A DNA stretch of 64,000 nucleotides from Sulfuricurvum sp. IAE1. GTDB taxonomy: Bacteria > Campylobacterota > Campylobacteria > Campylobacterales > Sulfurimonadaceae. The stretch covers positions 62,001-126,000 of the forward strand of contig NZ_SLTI01000060.1 of the NCBI RefSeq assembly GCF_004347735.1. The letters run 5' to 3'. The notes under the pieces were generated by a model. The model was given only the letters and a program-made list of their open reading frames with translations, did not search any database and had not been told where the DNA came from. Position 1 is the stretch's first letter; every line of letters starts with the position of its first letter. Below are positions 54,187 through 63,089 of this stretch, one piece after another. The translations under genes were made by a program, and so were the position numbers.

Positions 54187-54263
54187 GCGTCCGTAGCTCA
54201 GCTGGATAGAGCACCGGTTTGCGGTACCGGCGGTCAGGGATTCGAATTCCTTCGGGCGCACCA
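54187..54263 (+). tRNA. tRNA-Arg, anticodon GCG
   Basis: A 77-base cloverleaf. The acceptor stem GCGTCCG pairs with CGGGCGC (one G-T pair); the D arm is GCTC/GAGC with A20 in its loop, an arginine identity base; the anticodon stem CCGGT/ACCGG encloses loop TTGCGGT, giving anticodon GCG; the T arm has TTCGAAT in its loop. Discriminator A and an encoded CCA follow. It reads CGC and CGT arginine codons. Most bacteria use an ACG anticodon with inosine for this box. Confidence 0.95.
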
Positions 54264-54357
54264 TCTTTGAAAGTCTTCCATTTCATTTCTTCCTTAATAA
54301 ATCACTACTGCCCGTTAAATTTTTTACCAAAACCTTACGTCTGTTTTCGCAATCAGG

Positions 54358-55107
54358 TCAAATCAGTCCGCGCAGTTTTCCCCATGCAAGGCCAAGATAC
54401 TCGTGGAACGCCGCTTCGGAACGTTGCAGCCCTTCGGCCGATGGGAATTCCCATAGCTCATTGCGCTTTTTGACCTGGAAATCGGTCGGAGCGGGGAGTA
54501 TATTGACCCCAGCCTTGGCAAAAAGGGCGGCGGCTCTGGGCATATGCGAAGCGGAGGTGACGAGAACCAGAGGTTGGCCGCCCACGATCGATTTCGCCGC
54601 CAATGCCTCTTCGGCGGTATCTTTCGGGGTCTCAAGAAGAATGATGTCGCTTGAAGGCACCCCCAGCGTCATCGCCATCTCGCCGTTTTTCCGGGCATTG
54701 GAGACGGCATCGGTATAACCGAATCCGCTGAAGATCAGTTTCATACCCGGACGGCTTTTGTAGAGGGCCACCCCTTCGTTCACGCGGACCAGCGATGCCG
54801 TGCCAAGCTGTGAGGAGAGGGGGATGTCGGGATTGCTCACATGACCGCTTCCCAGTATGTGAATGTAGCGTACATCCTCAAGCGCTGTAGGGTCCAATCG
54901 GGGATAACGCTCTTCGAGGGGGGCAATCAGCAGAGAAGAAAAAGGGGCGTAGGAGAGGAGGGTTATCCAGACAAGTGATACGAGAATAACCCTCTTGGAC
55001 CATTTGAGGTACCCGCGGTGCCACAGGTAAAGCCCGATCCCAAACAGGATCAAAAAAAGGGGGAAAGGCATCAGCAGCGAACCGAGGGCTTTTTTGAGAA
55101 AAAACAT
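54358..55107 (-). CDS. YdcF/ElyC-type membrane protein (DUF218)
   Basis: A 249-residue protein with two N-terminal transmembrane helices (about 10-30 and 37-53) and a DUF218 domain facing the periplasm. Domain marks are IHILGSGHVSNPD, KLIFSGFGYTD, LLETPKDTAEEALAAK and VLVTSASHMPRAAALFAKAG, with the conserved His in SASHMPRA. ElyC members affect cell-wall lipid carrier metabolism in E. coli. The start follows directly after the rsfS stop on the minus strand, so it is the third gene of nadD-rsfS-ydcF. Confidence 0.87.
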   Translation of the reverse strand: MFFLKKALGSLLMPFPLFLILFGIGLYLWHRGYLKWSKRVILVSLVWITLLSYAPFSSLLIAPLEERYPRLDPTALEDVRYIHILGSGHVSNPDIPLSSQLGTASLVRVNEGVALYKSRPGMKLIFSGFGYTDAVSNARKNGEMAMTLGVPSSDIILLETPKDTAEEALAAKSIVGGQPLVLVTSASHMPRAAALFAKAGVNILPAPTDFQVKKRNELWEFPSAEGLQRSEAAFHEYLGLAWGKLRGLI

Positions 55108-55437
55108 TTAGGCTTTGGCTTTGCGCGCCGCAATCTCGCTCAAAAAAGTTTCCAGATCGTATTTGCTGCGGTACTGGGGAGTGAGGATATGGATCAGGAT
55201 GTCGCCGAGGTCGACCGCGATCCAATCGCCGCTTTCGTCAACTCCGAGGAATTGTTCTTCGGGCTTGAGCCCTTTTTTAAGGTAGTCGAGCAGGGCGAAC
55301 GTATGGCGTTCGTTCAGAGACGACGCGATGACGACGTAATCGGCGAAATAATCGCCTCCTTTTAGATCGAATACTTCGATCGCCTCGGCTTTGTTCTGGT
55401 CCAGAATCTGGCTGATTTTTTCAATTCTTGCGTTCAT
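55108..55437 (-). CDS. rsfS: ribosome silencing factor
   Basis: A 109-residue RsfS/Iojap protein, which binds ribosomal protein L14 and blocks joining of subunits in starvation. Visible are FDLKGGDYFADYVVIASSLNERH, the loop GVDESGDWIAVDLGDILIHILTPQYRSKYDLETF. The first 17 bases overlap the end of nadD. The rsfS-nadD pair is common in bacteria and also lies next to gapA in C. jejuni. Confidence 0.95.
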   Translation of the reverse strand: MNARIEKISQILDQNKAEAIEVFDLKGGDYFADYVVIASSLNERHTFALLDYLKKGLKPEEQFLGVDESGDWIAVDLGDILIHILTPQYRSKYDLETFLSEIAARKAKA

Positions 55438-55966
55438 TGCGTTCCTTGTAGTAGGTGATAATTTCGTTTTCGATCTCGGACGAAAGGCCCAACGGGGCGA
55501 AACGGGTCCGAAAATCGGTTGAACTGACCGGCACGTCGACGCGCAGCTCGATCATATATTCGGGGATCGGTATCCCGCCCCGTGATGCAACCACCCATCG
55601 CACCGAAGCGTCGAGCTCTTCGAAACAATGCCATTGGTGAAGCGATTCAAGATTGTCCGCGCCGATGATGAGGTAAAGTTCATCGCACAACGGGGCGAAA
55701 TGGCGGACCGTTTCGACCGTATAGACGCTCCGTTTCTGGGCGATTTCGAAATCGCTGATTTCGACTTTGGAATAGCCGCGGAAAATGTTGCGCAGCCAAC
55801 GGAGTCGAACCTCCCCCTCGGCACGGACGGAAGGCTTAAAGGGATTGCGTTCGGCCGGAACGATGACAAGTTTGTCCACCGGAAGGGTTTTAAGCGCTTC
55901 GGTAACGACACCCACATGACCGGCGTGCGGCGGATCGAAACTTCCGCCGTAAAGTGCAAGCTTCAT
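55421..55966 (-). CDS. nadD: nicotinate-nucleotide adenylyltransferase
   Basis: NadD adenylates nicotinate mononucleotide in NAD synthesis. The 181-residue enzyme has the nucleotidyltransferase motif GGSFDPPHAGHVGV at the N terminus, the IIGADNLESLHQWHCFEEL segment and the C-terminal VPVSSTDFRTR that contacts ATP (SSTxxR). A GGGG run precedes the ATG. Divergent from gap. Confidence 0.95.
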   Translation of the reverse strand: MKLALYGGSFDPPHAGHVGVVTEALKTLPVDKLVIVPAERNPFKPSVRAEGEVRLRWLRNIFRGYSKVEISDFEIAQKRSVYTVETVRHFAPLCDELYLIIGADNLESLHQWHCFEELDASVRWVVASRGGIPIPEYMIELRVDVPVSSTDFRTRFAPLGLSSEIENEIITYYKERNERKN

Positions 55967-55989
55967 AAACCCCGTCTTTTTTAATCCAA

Positions 55990-56013
55990 ATTATAACCGA
56001 ATTTTGGTAAAAT
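55990..56013. promoter_or_regulatory. divergent promoters of nadD and gap
   Basis: On the minus strand TATAAT (55995-55990) serves nadD with a leader of about 17 bases. On the plus strand TAAAAT (56008-56013) should start the gap-pgk-tpiA-fabI transcript near 56020. The two -10 boxes are only 12 bases apart. Confidence 0.55.
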
Positions 56014-56043
56014 CACCCCCTATTAAGAGCTTAGGATAAGGTG

Positions 56044-57048
56044 ATGGCACTCAAGATTGCTATTAACGGCTTTGGCCGCATCGGCCGATCGGTCACCCGC
56101 GTCATCGCTGAACGCGAGGATGTGGAAGTTGTCGCCATCAACGACATGGCGTCGATCGAAATGATGCTCTATCTGCTGCAAAACGATTCGGTACACGGAC
56201 CGTTTGCCGGGGAAGCGGCCGTTATTGATGCGGATCATCTTCTCATCGGCGGTAAACGTGTCAGGGTTTTCGGGGAAAAAGATCCCGAAAAACTTGATTT
56301 CGCCGCTTTGGGGGCGGAGGTCGTATTCGAATGCAGCGGGTTGTTTCTGACCGGGGCATCGACACGCCATCATCTGGACAAGGGGGTCAAGAAAGTGATC
56401 CTTTCGGCCCCGACGCAAGATAACGCGATCCCCACCTATGTACTGGGGGTAAACGAGCATCTCTACCGGGGAGAGGCGATCATTTCGAACGCGTCGTGCA
56501 CGACGAATTGTCTGGGACCGATCGCTAAAATCCTCGAAGAGACGTTCGGGATCGAAAAAGGGCTGATGACGACGATCCATGCTTACACCAACGGGCAGGC
56601 GATTATCGACAGCGCGCATGGAACCGACATGCGCCGTTCGCGCGCGGCAGGGGTGAACATGGTCCCTACCACGACGGGCGCGGCCAAGGCGATCAGCCTT
56701 GTCCTCCCGAGCCTGGAAGGGAAACTCCATGGCCAAAGCGTCCGGGTTCCGACTCCGGACGTTTCGATGGTCGACCTGAACGTTTTGGTCAAACGTAACA
56801 CGACGAAAGAAGAGCTCAGCGCCCTCTTCAAATCGTACGCTCTTAATCAGCTCAAAGGGATTTTGGAAGTCGACGAACGTTATCGCGTCTCCCAGGATTT
56901 TGTGGGGTCTTCGTTCAGTGCCACAGTGGCAGAGGACCTGATTCAGGTCATCGACGGAAACCTGATCAAAATCATGGCATGGTACGATAACGAATGGGGA
57001 TATTCCAACCGTCTTGTCGAGATGGCGTTGTTTATCAGTAAAAACTAA
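56044..57048 (+). CDS. gap: glyceraldehyde-3-phosphate dehydrogenase
   Basis: A 334-residue phosphorylating GAPDH. The NAD fold begins with [18 protein letters not shown]; the catalytic cysteine is in [12 protein letters not shown] and the base His in [10 protein letters not shown]; the C-terminal [14 protein letters not shown] is intact. Ala-Ile-Asn-Asp (VVAINDM) after the second strand favours NAD over NADP. ATG at 56044 lies 7 bases from AGGA and is preferred over GTG at 56041. First gene of a glycolysis/gluconeogenesis operon. Confidence 0.97.
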   Translation: MALKIAINGFGRIGRSVTRVIAEREDVEVVAINDMASIEMMLYLLQNDSVHGPFAGEAAVIDADHLLIGGKRVRVFGEKDPEKLDFAALGAEVVFECSGLFLTGASTRHHLDKGVKKVILSAPTQDNAIPTYVLGVNEHLYRGEAIISNASCTTNCLGPIAKILEETFGIEKGLMTTIHAYTNGQAIIDSAHGTDMRRSRAAGVNMVPTTTGAAKAISLVLPSLEGKLHGQSVRVPTPDVSMVDLNVLVKRNTTKEELSALFKSYALNQLKGILEVDERYRVSQDFVGSSFSATVAEDLIQVIDGNLIKIMAWYDNEWGYSNRLVEMALFISKN

Positions 57049-57079
57049 ATTCATCAATCTTACAGTAAGAAGGAAATGT

Positions 57080-58270
57080 ATGCAGCTGCTCAGCATCAAA
57101 GAGTGTGACATCAAAGGCAAAAAAGTATTCATCCGGTGTGATTTCAATGTTCCGATGGACGACTACGGCAATATCACGGACGATCGTCGTATCCGCTCGG
57201 CGCTTGCGACCGTCAACTACTGCCTTGATCAGGGATGTGCGATCATCCTCGGTTCCCACTTCGGCCGTCCGAAGGGGGAACCCGATGAAAAATATTCCCT
57301 GGCCCCGATCGCCAGACGTCTGCATCAGCTTCTCAAGATCGATATCAAAATGGCGACGGATGTCGTCGGGGAGAGTGCGATGAAACTTGCTTCCGAACTT
57401 CAAAACGGCGAGGTCTTGTTGTTGGAAAACCTCCGCTTTGAAAAAGGGGAGACCAAGAACGACCCAGAGCTCAGCCGCGCGATGGCGTCAATGGCGGACG
57501 TGTACATCAACGACGCATTCGGGGTGAGCCACCGCGCCCATGCGTCGGTGGAAGGGATTACGCAGTATTTTGACGCAGAACACAAAGCGGCCGGATTCCT
57601 TTTGCAAAAAGAGATCCAGTTTTTCGGTACGCTGCTCGATCGTCCGGTACGCCCTTTTGCCGCCATCGTAGGCGGGAGCAAAGTTTCCGGGAAACTAGAG
57701 GCGCTGATCAACCTGTTGCCCAAAGTCGATAAAATGCTCATCGGCGGCGGTATGGCATTTACATTTCTCAAAGCGCTCGGACACGATGTCGGCAATTCGC
57801 TTGTCGAAGACGATCTGATCCCCGAAGCACTCAAAATCATGGAAGAAGCGAAAAAGCTCGGCGTTAAATTCTATCTTCCCGTCGACGTGGTGGCGGCCGA
57901 AAAATTTGCACCCGACGCGATGAGTCGCCTGGTCAGCATCCAGGAGATTCCATCGGGATGGATGGGTCTGGATATCGGGCCGGCTACGGTACGGCTGTAT
58001 CGTCAGGTTCTGGCCGATGTTCAAACGATTCTGTGGAACGGGCCGATGGGTGTGTACGAGATGGACCGTTTTGCACGCGGGTCGAACAAAATCGCCCATT
58101 TCGTCGCCGATTCGTATGCGACAACCGTTGTGGGAGGCGGCGATACCGCCGATCTGGTCCAGCGCGTGGGTTTGGACGAGGAGATCACGTTCATCTCTAC
58201 GGGCGGCGGGGCATCGCTGGAATTGTTGGAAGGTAAAGTTCTTCCGGGCGTCAAACCTTTGATGAAGTAA
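57080..58270 (+). CDS. pgk: phosphoglycerate kinase
   Basis: A 396-residue kinase of lower glycolysis, working in the gluconeogenic direction in autotrophs. Landmarks are [47 protein letters not shown] and the nucleotide-binding [16 protein letters not shown] and [11 protein letters not shown]. The ATG at 57080 follows an AAGGAAA site; the frame upstream belongs to the end of gap. Thirty-one bases after gap. Confidence 0.97.
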   Translation: MQLLSIKECDIKGKKVFIRCDFNVPMDDYGNITDDRRIRSALATVNYCLDQGCAIILGSHFGRPKGEPDEKYSLAPIARRLHQLLKIDIKMATDVVGESAMKLASELQNGEVLLLENLRFEKGETKNDPELSRAMASMADVYINDAFGVSHRAHASVEGITQYFDAEHKAAGFLLQKEIQFFGTLLDRPVRPFAAIVGGSKVSGKLEALINLLPKVDKMLIGGGMAFTFLKALGHDVGNSLVEDDLIPEALKIMEEAKKLGVKFYLPVDVVAAEKFAPDAMSRLVSIQEIPSGWMGLDIGPATVRLYRQVLADVQTILWNGPMGVYEMDRFARGSNKIAHFVADSYATTVVGGGDTADLVQRVGLDEEITFISTGGGASLELLEGKVLPGVKPLMK

Positions 58271-58282
58271 AAGGAGACCGTC

Positions 58283-59865
<1,583 letters not shown>

Positions 59866-59920
59866 TCGGGTATTTCGATCCTTTCGCCGGCGATTTCGCC
59901 CGAACGGATCAAAAATCGTA

Positions 59921-59958
59921 TAGCCGCAATTTATCTTACGGATAAGAAAAAGCGGCTA
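59921..59958. terminator. nested hairpin between convergent fabI and lipoprotein gene
   Basis: TAGCCGC (59921-59927) pairs with GCGGCTA (59952-59958); inside it TTATC (59931-59935) pairs with GATAA (59941-59945). On the minus strand it is followed by an ATTTTTG stretch. It can serve to end transcription of the lipoprotein gene and perhaps of the fabI operon. An additional GGCGA/TCGCC hairpin lies just before it. Confidence 0.55.
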
Positions 59959-59972
59959 ATTGTTACCAAACG

Positions 59973-60455
59973 TTACTTTCCTACAACCGGAAGAGTACTC
60001 ATCATTTCCGTATGAGAAGGCTCTTTGGGTTTCCCCTCGTTCATTTTTGCTTTGTTGTCATGATACACTTTCCATTTGTCCGCGTATTTCTGGAGCGTAA
60101 AGGGAGTATTGTCCTCAGGCTCGGGCTCGGCGGGTGCGGTGGTCGTGGTGACCTGACCGTCCGGAGTTTGGGTAGTGGTCACAACCTGTTTGGAATCCTT
60201 TGTGACCGTTGTGACGGTCCCGTCGGCCGCTTTCGTGGTCGTGGTGGTGGGTGCGGACTGCGTCATCGGGATCCAATCTTCTTTCAGCCATGCGTCAAGC
60301 GAACGCTGCATGACACCCGGTTCGGCTGCCGCCGTGGAGCTTGGGGAGACGGCTTGGAGAGAGGGGTTTTTAGAAGGGGAAACTCCTTCGCGATTGGCAC
60401 AGCCGACAAGGGTGAGCGCGCATGCCGCGGCGGTGATGACGAAAGATGCTTTCAT
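59973..60455 (-). CDS. threonine-rich lipoprotein
   Basis: A 160-residue protein with a lipoprotein signal (MKASFVITAAACALTLVGCAN, lipobox LVGC). The middle holds a low-complexity Thr/Val region with two similar units, TTTTTKAADGTVTT and VVTTTQTPDGQVTTTT, then a Pro/Glu-rich stretch and a short charged C terminus. The ATG at 60455 has AAAGGA upstream; a further 15 open codons do not fit a signal peptide. Family unknown; probably envelope-located. Confidence 0.75.
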   Translation of the reverse strand: MKASFVITAAACALTLVGCANREGVSPSKNPSLQAVSPSSTAAAEPGVMQRSLDAWLKEDWIPMTQSAPTTTTTKAADGTVTTVTKDSKQVVTTTQTPDGQVTTTTAPAEPEPEDNTPFTLQKYADKWKVYHDNKAKMNEGKPKEPSHTEMMSTLPVVGK

Positions 60456-60650
60456 TTTCGTTTTCCTTTGAATTATTTGATAATTTGATACTAAATACAT
60501 ACTATACCATAAACCCTCCCCTAAACGCTCCGTCGATCAAAAAAATTATTGTGACATTTTTGTCACATTCCCTAAAATAGGGATTTTTGAGCGGTAAACA
60601 AAAAGTAAATGAAATTTTTTTTTCACAGCTATGTTTAAGATTGGCAGAGT

Positions 60651-60707
60651 TACAATTAATCCCGACGAAACAAAAACATAAGGTCAAACTTAACTTAAGG
60701 AGAATCA
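60651..60707 (+). promoter_or_regulatory. promoter and leader of the porin gene
   Basis: TACAAT at 60651-60656 in a strongly T-rich region, then a leader of about 45 bases with a perfect AAGGAG (60697-60702) 5 bases before the ATG. The 250-base gap to the divergent lipoprotein gene is very AT-rich (60480-60660), as expected for a strongly expressed gene. Confidence 0.55.
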
Positions 60708-61955
60708 ATGAAGTTAGTTAAAATGTCTCTTGCCGCGGCAGTAATGCTGGGAGCAAGCGCTTTCGCTATCGATAACGTAAAGGTAAGCGGCGACGCGAAA
60801 CTTTTCTACGGAACGGATAATAAGACTCAAGCCGCAGGTGTTGGCGACGATCTGTTCGACCAGGCTAACAGCTATGCGGATACCGCGCTTCGTTTGAGCG
60901 TTACTGCGGATCTGACGAAAAACGTCTCTATGGGTGCAACGGCGTATGCCATCAGCACGCTGGGTCTTGAAAACAACCTTGTTGCCAATACGTGGACAAA
61001 CGGTCATGATGCGGAAGTAGAAGACAATTCATGGATGGGCGAACTCTGGTTGGCCGGAACTATGGGTAAAACTACTCTCAAAGTCGGTCGCATGGAGCTC
61101 GATACTCCAATGGCATTCTCTGAAAAATGGTCAATCGTTCCCAATACGTTCGATGCCGCGGTTGTGATCAACCAGGATATCCCCGATACAACGCTCGTCG
61201 GTGCATGGGTTGGAAAATCAAACGGTACGGATGCGATCACAGGTGCCGGTGCGACTGTTGCGGACAGAGACGGTCTGTTGCGTGATGAAGCTAAATTTAG
61301 CAAATTCATGGAAAAAGGTGCATACGCTGCAGCGATCGTGAACAATTCGTTCAAACCTCTTGTTGCGCAAGCATGGTACTATAACATCGGAATGGTAGCG
61401 GATGCATACTGGTTGCAGGCCGATATCGACTGCCAGCTCGTTAAAGGTGTCAAAATCGGTGCGCAATACGCAGATGTTGACGTTAAATCAAACGGCAAGC
61501 TGGGAGCGTCAGCTGAAGATTCTTCTGCATACGCATTCAAACTGGCTTATCAGGGGATCGAAGGGCTGAACGTTTCGGCAGCTTATTCAAAAGCGGATGA
61601 CAAAGGGACTGTACGCATTCAAAACGTTGCGGCAGGTGCCAATGCGACTGGTCAGTCAAAACTGTATACTGAAGCATGGTGGAACTACGGTTACGTAGGT
61701 TCAAAAGATGCGGAAGCTCTTAACCTTACAGCTGAGTATGACATGAAAGACATCGCGAAATTCGGTGTTTACTACACAACAGTCAGCAACGATATCGCAG
61801 CCAGTACACACGAAATGGATGAAGTAGCGGTTACAGCATCTAAATCGTTCGGCGCTCTGGATACAACATTGGCGTACATTTCTACAAACGCTGATGATGC
61901 CAACAACGGGAAACAATACGATACCGTTCAGGCTTACCTGACTCTCAAATTCTAA
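60708..61955 (+). CDS. major outer membrane porin (OprD-like)
   Basis: A 415-residue protein with a signal peptide (MKLVKMSLAAAVMLGASAFA, cleaved near residue 20) and alternating beta-strand sequence ending in VQAYLTLKF with a terminal Phe, as in outer membrane barrels. Segments such as VSGDAKLFYGTDN, GELWLAGTMGKTTLKVGRMELDTPMAF resemble the OprD-type porins of Sulfurimonas and relatives. Codon third positions look more T- and A-rich than in neighbours, typical of a highly expressed gene. Own promoter and terminator. Confidence 0.87.
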   Translation: MKLVKMSLAAAVMLGASAFAIDNVKVSGDAKLFYGTDNKTQAAGVGDDLFDQANSYADTALRLSVTADLTKNVSMGATAYAISTLGLENNLVANTWTNGHDAEVEDNSWMGELWLAGTMGKTTLKVGRMELDTPMAFSEKWSIVPNTFDAAVVINQDIPDTTLVGAWVGKSNGTDAITGAGATVADRDGLLRDEAKFSKFMEKGAYAAAIVNNSFKPLVAQAWYYNIGMVADAYWLQADIDCQLVKGVKIGAQYADVDVKSNGKLGASAEDSSAYAFKLAYQGIEGLNVSAAYSKADDKGTVRIQNVAAGANATGQSKLYTEAWWNYGYVGSKDAEALNLTAEYDMKDIAKFGVYYTTVSNDIAASTHEMDEVAVTASKSFGALDTTLAYISTNADDANNGKQYDTVQAYLTLKF

Positions 61956-61998
61956 GCGTTTTTTAGACGCTTCACCCCCTAGGGGGTGAACTTATTTC
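61954..61998 (+). terminator. terminator behind the porin gene
   Basis: Two dyads in a row: AAGCGT (61954-61959) with ACGCTT (61967-61972), then a perfect 20-base palindrome (61971-61990) with the core CCCCCTAGGGGG. T-rich sequence follows. The first arm overlaps the stop codon of the porin. Confidence 0.7.
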
Positions 61999-62021
61999 TC
62001 TTTTTCCCCTCTTTCTTCCGC

Positions 62022-62033
62022 TATAATGATTGC
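62022..62033 (+). promoter_or_regulatory. promoter for a leaderless transcript (ABC permease)
   Basis: TATAAT at 62022-62027, six bases, then the ATG at 62034. A T- and C-rich stretch lies upstream and no Shine-Dalgarno sequence is present; third case in this window with identical spacing. Confidence 0.65.
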
Positions 62034-62987
62034 ATGAAATATCTTTTCCGTTCCCTTTCATACACTATGTTGATGCTGTTGCTTATTTCGCTGATTTCGT
62101 TCGGGGCGATTCATATGGCGCCGAACAGTTTTGTCGGAGGAGAACTCAATCCCAATATCACGCAGGAGACGATCGCTCAGCTCAAAGCGGTATACGGACT
62201 CGACAAACCCCTATGGCGGCAGTACACCGATTGGGTTTACAACCTTTCACGGCTCAATTTCGGTGTTTCCTTTGTCAGCGGGGAACAGGTTTCCGAGGTG
62301 GTTGCGCAGAGACTGCCCGTTACCCTGTGGATGAATATCACGGCGATGGCATTGACGTTTGCCCTCTCGCTGTGGATAGGGATTAAAGCGGCTCTCAATT
62401 ACGGTAATACGAAAGACACCGCACTGATTCAATTCTCCCTGGTCAGTTTTGCGATGCCTTCGTATTATCTCGCGCTGGTGCTGATGCTGGTGCTTGGATT
62501 TACTCTGGAATGGTTTCCCCTAAGCGGGCTTCATTCCCTCGAAGCTCCTGATGGAATCGGCTACTACCTCGATATGGCGTGGCATCTGACACTCCCGGTT
62601 ACGGTAATGGTATTTGTGGGGGTGGGGAGTTTGAGTCTTTACGTCCGTTCGCTCGTCATCGAAATCCTTAAAAGCGACTACATCTATTTCGCCCGGGCGC
62701 GCGGAATCGATGAAAAAAAGATCGTCCGCTATTACATTCTTCCAAACCTTCTTCCGCCGATCGTGACGATGCTGGGGCTCTCCGTACCGGGGCTTATCGG
62801 CGGGTCGGTCATTTTGGAGTCGATTTTCGGCATTGAAGGGATGGGACAGCTTTTTTATCTCTCGGCGATGAGTCGCGATTATCCGGTGATTATGGGGATT
62901 TTAATGATGAGTGCGTTTCTGACGCTGATCGGCAATCAGATTGCCGATGCTATACTTTTGAAGCTCAACCCGTTTGTTAGAAGATAA
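62034..62987 (+). CDS. dipeptide/nickel-type ABC transporter permease (DppB-like)
   Basis: A 317-residue inner membrane permease with six helices. The N-terminal helix and FVGGELNPNITQETIAQLKAVYGLDKPLWRQYTDWV region are typical of the DppB/OppB family, as is the EAA loop YVRSLVIEILKSDYIYFARARGIDEKKIVRYYILPNLLPPIV that docks on the ATPase. The closing IEGMGQLFYLSAMSRDYPVIMGIL also fits. No partner permease, ATPase or binding protein gene follows: the next gene is the convergent nusA, so its partners must lie elsewhere. Confidence 0.9.
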   Translation: MKYLFRSLSYTMLMLLLISLISFGAIHMAPNSFVGGELNPNITQETIAQLKAVYGLDKPLWRQYTDWVYNLSRLNFGVSFVSGEQVSEVVAQRLPVTLWMNITAMALTFALSLWIGIKAALNYGNTKDTALIQFSLVSFAMPSYYLALVLMLVLGFTLEWFPLSGLHSLEAPDGIGYYLDMAWHLTLPVTVMVFVGVGSLSLYVRSLVIEILKSDYIYFARARGIDEKKIVRYYILPNLLPPIVTMLGLSVPGLIGGSVILESIFGIEGMGQLFYLSAMSRDYPVIMGILMMSAFLTLIGNQIADAILLKLNPFVRR

Positions 62988-63009
62988 AAGTCAGTGAAAT
63001 CATATAAGC

Positions 63010-63085
63010 GCGGTTGGCTGCGCGTGGGCTCTCTGCCGAAGAGAACTTAGCGTTAGCGTAGCCGAGGGGGCTTTGCTCCCTTGGC
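63010..63085. repeat. structured intergenic element
   Basis: The 102 bases between the permease gene and nusA are full of dyads: CGCG with CGCG around 63010-63024, TCTCT with AGAGA around 63030-63044, a direct double TAGCGT at about 63049-63060, and an 11-base stem GCCGAGGGGGC / GCTCCCTTGGC with TTT loop at 63061-63085 (two G-T pairs). No T run follows, so it is not a typical terminator. It may be a dispersed REP-like element. Confidence 0.45.
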
Positions 63086-63089
63086 GTGT

